This document shows positions 1-10,871 of a stretch of DNA of 64,000 bases, in pieces. Under the pieces are notes generated by a model. The model searched no databases, was not told the origin of the DNA, and worked only from the letters and a program-made list of their open reading frames with translations. Every line of letters starts with the position of its first letter. Position 1 is the stretch's first letter. Source of the DNA: Alphaproteobacteria bacterium AO1-B (GTDB lineage Bacteria > Pseudomonadota > Alphaproteobacteria > Rhizobiales > Stappiaceae); contig MLAX01000001.1 in NCBI GenBank assembly GCA_001890945.1, positions 1,393,914-1,457,913 on the forward strand, read 5' to 3'. The position numbers and the translations under genes were made by a program.

Positions 1-543
1 GTGCGTGCGGTTCTTCCGGCGCTTTCTGACGGGGCCGGGCAGCAATTGGACGTCCTGGATTGCGGGATCGGAACAGGTACTCTTTCCTTGGCCTTTGCCG
101 CAGAAGTCCGCCAACCCTATGCCTTGTCGGCCGTTGATATCTCGCCCTGCATGTTGTCCGAAGCCTGCGGCAATCTTCGGGACAACGGTGTGAGCGTTGA
201 GGCTTCTGTCTCAGATATTCGCGACATGCCACACCCCGGCAACAGATTTGATTTGGTCATGTGCGCGCACGTGATCGAACACCTGCCGGACCCAAAGGCG
301 GCCTTGCAAGAGATCCACCGGGTTTTGAAGCCGGGCGGACACCTGTTGCTGGTTGCCACGCGTAAATCCTGGATCGGTGCATATATTCAACTGAAATGGC
401 GGACGCACCGGTTGAGCCAGGACAAAATCGCCGGATGGCTGGAAGACAGCGGCTTGGAAGTGCTTGAGGTTCCGGAAACCGGCCAGGGCCGCTGGATGCA
501 GTCCTGGAGCACAGCCTTTCTCGCCCGAAAGATCATCAATTGA
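1..543 (+). CDS. Class I SAM-dependent methyltransferase, 5' end probably cut
   Basis: About 180 visible residues form a Rossmann methyltransferase. Motif I is LDCGIGTGT near residue 19, the acidic ribose-binding position is in AVDIS, and the post-motif is EIHRVLKPGG, as in the Methyltransf_11/UbiE group. The reading frame is open to base 1, which happens to be GTG. Family members normally have 30 to 50 residues before motif I and only about 18 are seen here, so the true start probably lies outside the window. It is followed 66 bases later by a second methyltransferase on the same strand, possibly one operon. The substrate cannot be told from sequence; small molecules, quinones or lipids are all possible. 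Confidence 0.8.
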   Translation: MRAVLPALSDGAGQQLDVLDCGIGTGTLSLAFAAEVRQPYALSAVDISPCMLSEACGNLRDNGVSVEASVSDIRDMPHPGNRFDLVMCAHVIEHLPDPKAALQEIHRVLKPGGHLLLVATRKSWIGAYIQLKWRTHRLSQDKIAGWLEDSGLEVLEVPETGQGRWMQSWSTAFLARKIIN

Positions 544-609
544 CGGAGCAGGGGAGCTGCCCGTCGGCACGCCCTGTTTTCCTGACCCAATGAACTGGAT
601 AGACTAACC

Positions 610-1281
610 ATGACAACCACATGGACCAACGAGATGACGCCCTCCAGCACCTTCTGGGACAAAGTCGCCCGCAAGTACGCCAAGCGCAAGATCGCAGATG
701 AAGCGGCCTATCAGAAGACGTTGCAACGGGTAACGGAGCACCTTGGCCCAAACGACAAGGTGCTTGAACTCGGCGCTGGCACGGGTTCCACGGCTTTGCT
801 GTTGGCCGGCAGCGTGAAAAGCTATCTGTCGACTGACTTTGCGCCCGGTATGATGGAAATCGCGGAGGAAAAACTGGCAGCGGCGAAATCTGAGGGAAAT
901 GCGCCCGAAGGCTTGTCGTTCCTCGCTGCGGACGGGTTCGACCCACGCTTGACCACTGCTGCTGGCGATGAGGGGTTTGATGCCGTCTTAGCGTTCAACT
1001 TCCTTCATCTGGTGGAAGGACCTGAGGCGCTTCTTGATCGCATCAACGGGCTTCTCAAACCCGGTGGGCTTTTCATCTCAAAGACGGTCTGCCTGAAATC
1101 AAAAGCCTGGCTGTTTGTCCCGATGATCAAGGTGATGCAGCTTTTCGGCAAGGCACCGTATGTCTCAATGCTCTCAACGGACATGGTCAACGACATGATG
1201 ACGAAGGCCGGGTTTGAGATCATCGAAACCGGTCTCTACCCGGCACCGCGCAGCCACTTTGTGGTCGCCCGGAAGGTTTGA
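610..1281 (+). CDS. Class I SAM-dependent methyltransferase
   Basis: A 223-residue Methyltransf_11/25-type protein. Motif I is VLELGAGTGST at about residues 50-60, motif II is STDFAPGM, motif III lies around DAVLAFNFLHL, and the post-motif is LLKPGGLF. A predicted hydrophobic stretch near residues 160-175 (KAWLFVPMIKVMQLFG) could dock the enzyme to membrane or a lipid substrate. Upstream of the first ATG there is no strong ribosome site; an internal ATG at 634 is an alternative start that would remove eight residues. Same strand as the preceding methyltransferase; together they may act on one product. No substrate is assigned. Confidence 0.85.
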   Translation: MTTTWTNEMTPSSTFWDKVARKYAKRKIADEAAYQKTLQRVTEHLGPNDKVLELGAGTGSTALLLAGSVKSYLSTDFAPGMMEIAEEKLAAAKSEGNAPEGLSFLAADGFDPRLTTAAGDEGFDAVLAFNFLHLVEGPEALLDRINGLLKPGGLFISKTVCLKSKAWLFVPMIKVMQLFGKAPYVSMLSTDMVNDMMTKAGFEIIETGLYPAPRSHFVVARKV

Positions 1282-1407
1282 TGTTGCTGGAATATTGCGT
1301 TTCTGCGTCCGAGGGTATGCTGTAGCATTCGGCAATCCCGACTTCACGATTGTTAAGGGACCCGTTCAGTGGTTTCCTATGGACGCTTTCGCGGGGGAGT
1401 GAGAAAT

Positions 1408-2685
1408 ATGCGCAGTGTAATCGTTGTTTTGGCCGTTGTCTCAATCGGACTGCCTGCGCTGGCAGATGATCTGATGCCGCCGGATCAGACGTTTTTGGAG
1501 CAGGCCGGGCGATTTGGCATCTCTCAAGAGAACTGGGATAGCGGTGAGTTTGCGGCTGTCACATTTCCAGAGGCTTATAAATTTACCCGCCACTATGTGA
1601 TTGAGCCCGGTGATGCGGTTGCCCCAGAAGTGTGGGTCGATGCTCGAGGCGCGCTCAAGCTTGATGGACTGGTAGCTCGGGATGCCGACGGGGAGCACAG
1701 CCTCGACACCCTGTTGCGGGACAGGTTGTTGAATCATTCCATGGTTGTTTTGCAAGGCAATCGCCTTTTGCATCAGCATTTTTGGAATGGCATGACAGCA
1801 GCTTCGACACATCTTGACATGTCGGTGACTAAGTCGTTCACGGCGAGCCTTGCGGGGATCGCGGTGTCTGAAGGATTACTCGACATGTCACGGCCGGTCG
1901 AAGCTTATTTGCCGGATTTCATTGGAACGGCGTTCGAAGGTGTGTCGGTTCAGGACGTAGCAGATATGAACTCTGGCCTGGATATACCCACGCCGCCGTT
2001 CATGTCCTGGGACCCAGGACTGACCCAATCCCAGGAATGGAATGGGCCGAACGACAGTGGTCTGTTCGGCATAGATACCTACCTGAAGACCATCAGCGCG
2101 CGAAAATTCGAACCTGGAACGCATTATCAGTATCAGGATCCGAATACCGAAATGCTCGGGTTGATTACGAATGCCGTGACCGGAACAGGCCTTGCGGACT
2201 ATTTTCAGGAAAAAATCTGGTCTCGATTGGGTGCCGAAGGCCCAGCCTTCTGGATGGCAGATCCAGCCGGTTATCCCGTCGCATCCGGCGGTCTTAATTT
2301 AAGGACGCGGGATCTGGCGCACTTCGGCCGGTTGTTTCTCAATGGCGGGCGCAATCATCTTGGTGAGCAAGTTGTCCCGGAGCCTTTCATTGAAGCGATC
2401 TGGAATGGCAACGACAGAGTCCGAGCCGCTTGGAAAACCGGGAAGGAAGCCGCGTTGGCCCCTAATGGTTGGTACAAAGATCAGATCCGTGTTCTGAACA
2501 TCAAAGGCCATAAGATCATGGTTTTCGTAGGCATCCATGGCCAGGTTCTTGTCATGGATCGGCAAAATGACGCTGTTATCGCAATGAATGGCGGGTATCC
2601 CCAAACCGAAACTTGGCGGATGAATACGCTGTTGTTTGATCAAATCGTGCCAGCCATTTTGGAAGCCGTTCAACGACTTGATTGA
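1408..2685 (+). CDS. Secreted serine hydrolase, class C beta-lactamase/penicillin-binding fold
   Basis: A 425-residue protein with an N-terminal signal peptide (hydrophobic core VIVVLAVVSIGLPALA, cleavage near ALADD). The SxxK nucleophile motif is S139-V-T-K142, and the tyrosine motif region is HYQYQDPN around residues 239-246. This places it in the Beta-lactamase (PF00144) family with EstB-type esterases and D-aminohydrolases. The start at 1408 follows GGGGAGTGAG; the longer open frame upstream lacks a ribosome site and would bury the signal peptide. Its end overlaps the convergent oxyR end by 16 bases. Substrate is unknown: the family covers esters, amides and beta-lactams, so resistance should not be assumed. 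Confidence 0.85.
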   Translation: MRSVIVVLAVVSIGLPALADDLMPPDQTFLEQAGRFGISQENWDSGEFAAVTFPEAYKFTRHYVIEPGDAVAPEVWVDARGALKLDGLVARDADGEHSLDTLLRDRLLNHSMVVLQGNRLLHQHFWNGMTAASTHLDMSVTKSFTASLAGIAVSEGLLDMSRPVEAYLPDFIGTAFEGVSVQDVADMNSGLDIPTPPFMSWDPGLTQSQEWNGPNDSGLFGIDTYLKTISARKFEPGTHYQYQDPNTEMLGLITNAVTGTGLADYFQEKIWSRLGAEGPAFWMADPAGYPVASGGLNLRTRDLAHFGRLFLNGGRNHLGEQVVPEPFIEAIWNGNDRVRAAWKTGKEAALAPNGWYKDQIRVLNIKGHKIMVFVGIHGQVLVMDRQNDAVIAMNGGYPQTETWRMNTLLFDQIVPAILEAVQRLD

Positions 2686-3566
2686 GCTGCCTCCCGCACC
2701 AGATCAGCAATCTCCGTCAGTTGGCTTGCGAGCGGGCTGGATTTGCGCCAAACCATGCCGAGGGTGCGGGCTGGCTCCGGCGGCTCAAAACGGCTGACCG
2801 CGACGTCGGCCGACCGCGTTTCGACCGGAACTGCCATTTCCGGAATGAAGGTAACGCCCATCCCGGCATTGACCATCTGAACAAGTGTCGACAGAGAACT
2901 GGCGTCGAGCACTTCCCGTGGACGCCCAGCCTGGATGTCGCAGAAGGAGAGGGCCTGGTCGCGAAAACAGTGGCCTTCTTCCAGGAGCAAAAGCCGCATC
3001 TCCTTGAGGCTGTCCGCGCAAGGCACCGGAAGATTGGCCTCACTGCCTGGCCGGACAAGCACGAAATTCTCGTCAAACAGTGGCGTTTCTGCAAGGCCTG
3101 GTTCTGATACGGGCAAGGCCAGGATCGCTGTATCAAGCCGGCCGTCATTCAGTTCCTGAACAAGCTTTGGTGTCACGGTCTCACGCACATGGATATCCAG
3201 ACCCGGATAGCGCGCTGTCAGGCGGCTGACGACCTGTGGCAACAAATACGGCGCGACTGTTGGAATGACGCCAATCCGCAGCCGGCCTTCCAACGTTTCC
3301 TTCGAGGCTCGCGCAAGATCTCCGAGCTCGTCCGCTGAGCGCAGGATCGCTCTTGCCCGTTCCACCGCCTCCTCACCAAATCCGGTGAGAGACACCTGGC
3401 GGGCCGAACGTTCAAACAACGGCGCGCCCAAAACCTCCTCCAATTCCTTGATCTGCATGGACATTGCTGGCTGGGAAATGGCGCAGTCTTCGGCCGCCCG
3501 GCCGAAGTGGCCGTGGCGGGCGAGAGCTTCAAAATAGCGGAGCTGTTTGAGGGTGATGTTTATCAT
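2670..3566 (-). CDS. oxyR: LysR-type peroxide-sensing regulator OxyR
   Basis: A 298-residue LysR regulator: winged HTH at about residues 5-65 and LysR substrate domain from about 93. The redox pair is visible as GHC200FRDQALSFC209, matching E. coli OxyR Cys199 and Cys208, which form a disulfide on peroxide exposure. It is divergent from katG across a 193-base gap, the usual alphaproteobacterial arrangement, so control of katG is strongly implied. The start begins MINITLKQLRYF, typical of the family. C-terminal overlap with the convergent serine hydrolase is short. Confidence 0.95.
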   Translation of the reverse strand: MINITLKQLRYFEALARHGHFGRAAEDCAISQPAMSMQIKELEEVLGAPLFERSARQVSLTGFGEEAVERARAILRSADELGDLARASKETLEGRLRIGVIPTVAPYLLPQVVSRLTARYPGLDIHVRETVTPKLVQELNDGRLDTAILALPVSEPGLAETPLFDENFVLVRPGSEANLPVPCADSLKEMRLLLLEEGHCFRDQALSFCDIQAGRPREVLDASSLSTLVQMVNAGMGVTFIPEMAVPVETRSADVAVSRFEPPEPARTLGMVWRKSSPLASQLTEIADLVREAAQSSR

Positions 3567-5931
<2,365 letters not shown>

Positions 5932-5961
5932 GCCAACCGTCTGACTGAAACGAGTGTGAGC

Positions 5962-5994
5962 GCCCCGGACCCAGTCTGGGGCGTTCCGTTTTTT
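5962..5994 (+). terminator. Rho-independent terminator of katG
   Basis: Nine-base stem GCCCCGGAC/GTCTGGGGC with a 3-base loop, one G-T pair, followed after GTTCC by six T residues. It starts 30 bases after the katG stop. The stem resembles the CCCCGGA palindromes found elsewhere in the window. Confidence 0.85.
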
Positions 5995-6171
5995 GATGGG
6001 CAATTTACCCCCATCCGCACTAACCCTGATCCAAGGCGAATTTCATAGTTTCGTCACACCCTCTATGTTGCACTGCGATAAAGTGGTGTAGGTTACGCAT
6101 TGCGACGCGTGATCTGCCGTGTCTGTCCGGTAAAAGTCCGGGGCAGGCCCTTTTTCAGGAGCCGTGCATTC

Positions 6172-6936
6172 ATGTTCGATTTAACTGGTCAAAAAGCCCT
6201 CGTCGTCGGGGTAGCGAATGATCAATCCATTGCATACGGCTGCGCCAAGGCCTTCAAGGCACAGGGTGCGGATTTGGCTATCACCTATTTGAATGAAAAG
6301 GCGGAGCCGTTTGTCCGCCCGCTGGCTGAAGAGCTGGGCGCTGACATCATCATGCAGCTGGATGTGCGCAGCGAAGACCAGCAGGACGCCCTGTTCGATG
6401 AGATTTCTAAAAAGTGGGGCCAGCTCGATACGATCCTGCATTCCATTGCCTTTTCAAAAAAGGAAGATTTGCATGGCCGGGTGATTGACTGCTCTGCGGA
6501 CGGGTTTGGTCTGGCGATGGATATCTCCGTTCACTCGTTCCTGCGCTTGATCCGCCGGGCAGAACCTTTGATGCCTCATGGCGGGACGTGCATGACGGTC
6601 TCTTTCATGGGGGCTCAGAAAGTCGTCGACAATTACGGCGTCATGGGGCCGGTCAAGGCCGCGCTGGAAGCCGCAGTCAGGTATGCGGCATCGGAACTCG
6701 GACCCAAAGGTATCTCCGTGCACGCGCTTTCGCCTGGACCATTGAAAACACGGGCAGCGTCCGGAATTGCCGAGTTTGACGAACTCTTGGACGACGCTGC
6801 CAAGCGTGCGCCGACTCACCATCTTGCGACCATCGAGGATACCGGGGCTTATGCCGCGTTCCTTGCAAGCCGCGAAGCGTTTAATGTAACCGGCGGTGTT
6901 CATCCCATCGACGGCGGTTACAGCATTATCGGATAG
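6172..6936 (+). CDS. fabI: Enoyl-[acyl-carrier-protein] reductase FabI paralog
   Basis: A 254-residue SDR-fold NAD(P)H-dependent enoyl-ACP reductase. The N-terminal signature is VVGVANDQSIAYG and the catalytic pair is Y155-x6-K162 in NYGVMGPVK. Two positions differ from E. coli FabI: Tyr146 corresponds to Phe (SFMGA) and triclosan-contact Gly93 to Ala (HSIAFS). The start at 6172 is chosen because FabI proteins begin just before this MFDLTG sequence and AGGAG lies upstream; the longer frame to 6100 is not supported. The downstream DUF3141 gene begins 10 bases after the stop, so the two are co-transcribed. It may serve a specialised acyl pathway and not primary fatty acid synthesis. Confidence 0.88.
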   Translation: MFDLTGQKALVVGVANDQSIAYGCAKAFKAQGADLAITYLNEKAEPFVRPLAEELGADIIMQLDVRSEDQQDALFDEISKKWGQLDTILHSIAFSKKEDLHGRVIDCSADGFGLAMDISVHSFLRLIRRAEPLMPHGGTCMTVSFMGAQKVVDNYGVMGPVKAALEAAVRYAASELGPKGISVHALSPGPLKTRAASGIAEFDELLDDAAKRAPTHHLATIEDTGAYAAFLASREAFNVTGGVHPIDGGYSIIG

Positions 6937-6945
6937 GAGGTTCTC

Positions 6946-9543
6946 ATGAAGGACATTTTTGACGCGTTTGAAAAAGGCCAGAACGAGTTCCTGAACTCCT
7001 TGAACGACGCCACGGCCTGGGGACCTTCCGAGCGGTTTACGGCACTGCAGGCTCAAGGAGCCGAGCTCTCCAATCTTGCAGAGCTGATGGGGCGCGGCCT
7101 TTCCAAACATTTTGAGAAGATCACTGCGGATCACAAGGGCCGCTGGCAGCTGGGCCTCGCCGACATGGGCAAGGCGGTTGAAGATCTTACCGATGCCCAG
7201 CGGGACGGAACGCTGTTCGATGCCTGTCAGTCCTATTGGAAGGATGCGGCACAGCGGGCCGTGCTGACCATGGACGTATTGCGCCAGCGCGGTGACATCT
7301 TTTTGGAGCACGAAGAAGCGGGATGCCCGCCGGTCCTGATCTACGATTATGACGTGGTCATGGATGGCGCAGATCTGCCGCGGCCGTGCTGTTATCAGCT
7401 CCTCCGGATCAAAGCGCCCGAAGATGGCGACCACCGTGAAATGAAACCCTGGAAGCGGCCTTATGTGATCATCGACCCCCGGGCCGGTCACGGGGCAGGC
7501 ATTGGCGGTTTCAAGCCGGACAGTCAGGTTGGTGTTGCCCTGCGTGACGGCCATCCGGTCTATTTCATTGCCTTCAAACGCATGCCGGAAAAGGGCCAGA
7601 CGCTGGCCGATGTGACCCATGCCGAAGCGGCCTTCGTCCGCCGCATCATGGAAGAGCACCCGGACGCGCCGAACCCGATCATCACCGGCAACTGCCAGGG
7701 GGGCTGGGCAACCTTGCTGCTTGCCGCGACCAATCCGGATTTGACAGGGCCGATCGTCTTGAACGGAGCGCCGGTTTCAACCTGGGCCGGGCGGGTCGGT
7801 GAAAACCCGATGCGCTACAATGGCGGCATTCTGGGTGGCACCTACAATGCCATGTTCTACTCAGATCTGGGGCACGGCGTCTTCGACGGCGCCGACATCG
7901 TCCAGAATTTCGAGATGCTGAACCCGGCACGGAACTACTTCGGCAAGTACTATGACCTTTATTCCAAGGTCGACACCGAGCCGCATAGGTTCCTGGAATT
8001 CGAGCGCTGGTGGGGTGGCTATTTCCTTCTCAATGAAGCGGAAATGAAGTGGATCGTCGAACAGCTTTTCGTCGGCAACAAGCTGTCCAAGAACGAGGCC
8101 CAGCTGGAGCCGGGCCGCAACATCGACATCAAGCAGATCCGCGCGCCGATCATTGCCTTTGCCAGCTTCGGCGACAACATCACCCCGCCGCAACAGGCTT
8201 TGAACTGGATCATCGACACCTACTCGGACGAGCGCGAGATCGCGATCCGTGGCCAGCGCATCATTTACATGGTGCATGACCAGGTGGGTCACCTTGGCAT
8301 CTTCGTGTCCTCCAAGATCGCGAAAAAGGAACACACCGAGGTCACCTCGACACTCAAGACCATCGAAGCGCTCGCACCGGGTCTTTATGAAATGAAGATC
8401 GACGACTATGAGGGTGGCCTCATGGAGCGCGAATTCACAGTGTCCTTCCACGAACGCAAGATGGAAGACCTGATGAAGATCGACGATGGCCGCGACGACG
8501 AAATTCCGTTTGCAGCAGTGGCCAGAGCCTCTGAACAGCAGGCCGAATTCTATGATGTGGCCGTGCGCCCATTCGTCCAGGCAGGAGTGACCGAGCAAAG
8601 CGCCGAATTGCGCCGCAAAACCCATCCGTTGCGGGTTCAGCGCGCGATTATGTCGAGCCTCAATCCAATGTTTGGCGGTTTGCCGGGCATGGCGGAACGG
8701 GTCAAAGAGGATCGTACGCCGGCGGACGCAAACAATCCTTTCTCTGAAATGGAACGTGTCAGTGCTGCCATGATCGAACAGTCTCTGGATCTCTTCCGGG
8801 ATCTCAGGGACACCTGGTATGAAAATCTCTTTTACACGGTGTGGGGCTCGCCCTACATGCGCTGGTTCGGCCGGACGCATCAGCCGGGCCGCACGTTAAA
8901 ACGCAAGGAAGACTTGCGCAGCCTGCCGCCGGTGCAAGCCGCGCTCATGCACATCGAGGAAGGCGGTTTCTGCGAGGCGGTGATCCGGATGCTGATCCTT
9001 CTGGCCGACAGCCGCGGCAATGTCCGCCGCGACCGGCTCGAACGCTCCGCACGGGTTCTGACCCAGGACGAGCCGTTCAAGTCGCTGTCACCGGATGCGC
9101 GCAGCTTCATGCTTCAGGAACAAACGCTGATTGTGGAATTTGCCCGCGAGCAGGCGATCGAAAGCCTGCCGAAATTGCTGAAGACCAAGGAAGACCGCGA
9201 AATGGCCTCCAAGGTCGTTCGTTACATCCCGGGCGCCATCGACGAGATGACGCCGCATACCCTGGAAATGGTTCAGACTTTCCAAAGTGTGCTGGGTCTG
9301 CCGCCCGTCTCCGAAGACATCACGTCCGATCCGCTGGTCTCCAGTGAAGCAGGTGCGCCGGATGCAGACGGCGACACACCGAAGGTGACGGAGAAGGCTG
9401 CGTCCGCAAGCCCTGCGCCGCAAAAGGCGTCGGCACCCAAACGTGCTGCGAGAAAGGCTCCGGCGAAACCCGCGGCTGCGCGCAAACCAGCTCCCCGGAA
9501 ACCGCGCAGCACCGCCGGCAAGAAAGAGGAGCCTGCTGAATAG
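6946..9543 (+). CDS. DUF3141 PhaC-like alpha/beta-hydrolase with Lys/Ala/Pro-rich tail
   Basis: An 865-residue protein. The N-terminal ~120 residues resemble a phasin-like helical region. An alpha/beta-hydrolase core follows with a nucleophile elbow ITGNC250QGGW: a cysteine in a G-x-C-x-G-G box as in polyhydroxyalkanoate synthases, not the serine of lipases. A middle helical section (about 500-780) precedes a basic, low-complexity tail from about residue 800 (KASAPKRAARKAPAKP), like histone H1 or PhaF tails. AGGAGG lies just before the start. It is paired with the FabI paralog. Role in polyester or acyl metabolism is inference; DUF3141 has no settled function that I know. Confidence 0.85.
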   Translation: MKDIFDAFEKGQNEFLNSLNDATAWGPSERFTALQAQGAELSNLAELMGRGLSKHFEKITADHKGRWQLGLADMGKAVEDLTDAQRDGTLFDACQSYWKDAAQRAVLTMDVLRQRGDIFLEHEEAGCPPVLIYDYDVVMDGADLPRPCCYQLLRIKAPEDGDHREMKPWKRPYVIIDPRAGHGAGIGGFKPDSQVGVALRDGHPVYFIAFKRMPEKGQTLADVTHAEAAFVRRIMEEHPDAPNPIITGNCQGGWATLLLAATNPDLTGPIVLNGAPVSTWAGRVGENPMRYNGGILGGTYNAMFYSDLGHGVFDGADIVQNFEMLNPARNYFGKYYDLYSKVDTEPHRFLEFERWWGGYFLLNEAEMKWIVEQLFVGNKLSKNEAQLEPGRNIDIKQIRAPIIAFASFGDNITPPQQALNWIIDTYSDEREIAIRGQRIIYMVHDQVGHLGIFVSSKIAKKEHTEVTSTLKTIEALAPGLYEMKIDDYEGGLMEREFTVSFHERKMEDLMKIDDGRDDEIPFAAVARASEQQAEFYDVAVRPFVQAGVTEQSAELRRKTHPLRVQRAIMSSLNPMFGGLPGMAERVKEDRTPADANNPFSEMERVSAAMIEQSLDLFRDLRDTWYENLFYTVWGSPYMRWFGRTHQPGRTLKRKEDLRSLPPVQAALMHIEEGGFCEAVIRMLILLADSRGNVRRDRLERSARVLTQDEPFKSLSPDARSFMLQEQTLIVEFAREQAIESLPKLLKTKEDREMASKVVRYIPGAIDEMTPHTLEMVQTFQSVLGLPPVSEDITSDPLVSSEAGAPDADGDTPKVTEKAASASPAPQKASAPKRAARKAPAKPAAARKPAPRKPRSTAGKKEEPAE

Positions 9544-9596
9544 TCGGGCCTTCCTCTCGCACCAGTACTTCAAAAGCACGCCGAGGGATCGGTTTC

Positions 9597-10187
9597 TTAC
9601 CCGATCTCTCGGCTGATCCTCAAATCCTTGTAGAACACGGTCGTGGCATCAAGGTCGCCGTGGCTGCCATAGGCGTAGTCCGGTATGATGCCGACTTTCT
9701 GATAGCCGCAGGTCGGGTAAAGATGTTCTGCCCGGTCGCCCGTGACCGTATCAAGCACGAGCAGCCAGCGCCCCAGCGAGAGCGCCAGATTATCAATCGC
9801 GGCCATGAGGTTCCGGGCAATACCTTTCCGCCGATGGTCCGGATGGACCATGAGTTTTGCAACCTCTGCCCTGTGCGGGCCGTTGTCCTGCGGAGCAAGG
9901 CACAGCATCACCACACCGGCAATGTTGTTTTCTTCGCGCGCAATAATCATGTACGCCGCGCCACGTGCCATATCATCCAGGCGAGAACGCCAAAACTGAT
10001 CGGCTTTCTCTGAGCTTAATGGAAGGATGAAGCCGATCCCGGCGCCATCTTCTACACAACTTTTCAGGAGTGCGCCGAGGTCTGAGAGAACCCCATTCGC
10101 ATCTTCTGCCGTGAGCAAATGAAGGGGCGCGTCCGGTTTAAACTGCGGCATGGCTTTTTCTGATCTTTTGGGTGTGTCTTCTGTCAT
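9597..10187 (-). CDS. GNAT-family N-acetyltransferase
   Basis: A 196-residue acetyltransferase with acetyl-CoA motif A VHPDHRRKGIARNLM around residues 114-128 and a following helix with LYPTCGYQKVG, typical of the GNAT fold. Its start overlaps the stop of the upstream XRE-cupin regulator by 4 bases, so translation is coupled and the regulator probably controls it. The acceptor is unknown; small amines, amino acids or antibiotics are all seen in the family. Confidence 0.88.
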   Translation of the reverse strand: MTEDTPKRSEKAMPQFKPDAPLHLLTAEDANGVLSDLGALLKSCVEDGAGIGFILPLSSEKADQFWRSRLDDMARGAAYMIIAREENNIAGVVMLCLAPQDNGPHRAEVAKLMVHPDHRRKGIARNLMAAIDNLALSLGRWLLVLDTVTGDRAEHLYPTCGYQKVGIIPDYAYGSHGDLDATTVFYKDLRISREIG

Positions 10188-10735
10188 GGGGTAATCACCG
10201 TCAGGAGATAACGTGCCGGCTCGGAGCCGGTCGCGTGATAGGCATTGGGGGTGTTCAGCCGGAAACGGAGACAGTCACCCGGGGCGAGGTCATGCCGTGT
10301 GTCCCCAAGGGTAACAGTGAGCGCACCGGACAGAAGAACAAGGTGATGCTCAAGATCGGAAAGGGGCGGGGCCGCATAGGAAATGATGGCGCCGGCTGGA
10401 AGCGTGCCTTCAATGACGCTGCCCCGGAAGCCGGAGATCGCTGGAGACACACTGCGCCGCTGAAACCCGGTTTCCGGATCTCTCCAGACTGGTTGGTCGG
10501 TGTGTGCAAGCTTTGCATCATGTGCCGCTGCACCGAAGCCAAAAAGATCAGCAACAGATACGCCAAACGCGGTCGCCAAGCGCCCAAGTGCAGCTGCGGT
10601 CGGACTGGTGTCGCTCCGCTCAATACGGGAAAGGGTTGCTCGGCTGATGCCGGATTTTTCTGCCAACTCGTCCAGCGACAATCCCTTCGCCTTGCGCAGG
10701 CCAACTAGGCGTTGTGCGAGATCCTGATCGTTCAT
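10184..10735 (-). CDS. XRE-family regulator with C-terminal cupin sensor domain
   Basis: A 183-residue protein: XRE HTH at about residues 7-60 (LRKAKGLSLDELAEKSGISRATLSRIE) and a cupin_2 domain from about 105 (PAGAIISY...LEHHLVLLSGALTVTLGD). This architecture is common in regulators of amino acid, polyamine or efflux genes, where the cupin binds a small effector. GGAAACGG precedes the ATG. It is first in a two-gene operon with the GNAT enzyme, and a repeat in the promoter region may be its own operator. Confidence 0.9.
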   Translation of the reverse strand: MNDQDLAQRLVGLRKAKGLSLDELAEKSGISRATLSRIERSDTSPTAAALGRLATAFGVSVADLFGFGAAAHDAKLAHTDQPVWRDPETGFQRRSVSPAISGFRGSVIEGTLPAGAIISYAAPPLSDLEHHLVLLSGALTVTLGDTRHDLAPGDCLRFRLNTPNAYHATGSEPARYLLTVITP

Positions 10736-10750
10736 ACCGTTTCCTCAATA

Positions 10751-10775
10751 ATGAGAATATTCCCATATATGAGAA
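10751..10775 (-). promoter_or_regulatory. Direct repeat, possible operator of XRE-cupin regulator
   Basis: Two copies of TTCTCAT (minus strand), 18 bases apart start to start, lie 16-40 bases upstream of the regulator start codon, with the palindrome GAATATTC between them. Position suits autoregulation; this is inferred from layout only. Confidence 0.4.
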
Positions 10776-10791
10776 ATACTGGGCGCGCCAC

Positions 10792-10826
10792 CAAAAAAAG
10801 CCAATGCGCTGGAGTGGCGCATTGGC
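10792..10826 (-). terminator. Rho-independent terminator of the rhodanese gene
   Basis: Perfect 10-base stem GCCAATGCGC/GCGCATTGGC with a 7-base loop, followed on the minus strand by TTTTTTT. It starts about 45 bases after the rhodanese stop. Confidence 0.9.
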
Positions 10827-10871
10827 TGCATGTCGATTTCACAGTTGATTGAGGCAGGTGCAGTCTTTGGC

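Noticed and set aside
1408..2685. True beta-lactamase resistance gene
   Set aside because: Only the general SxxK/Tyr fold is visible; the family is mainly esterases and peptidases, so resistance is not supported.
6001..6171. Riboswitch or leader RNA before fabI
   Set aside because: Only weak, short pairings could be drawn and no known riboswitch core was recognised.
6454..7659. 401-codon minus-strand open frame across fabI and the DUF3141 gene
   Set aside because: Antisense to two well supported genes, no recognisable domain.
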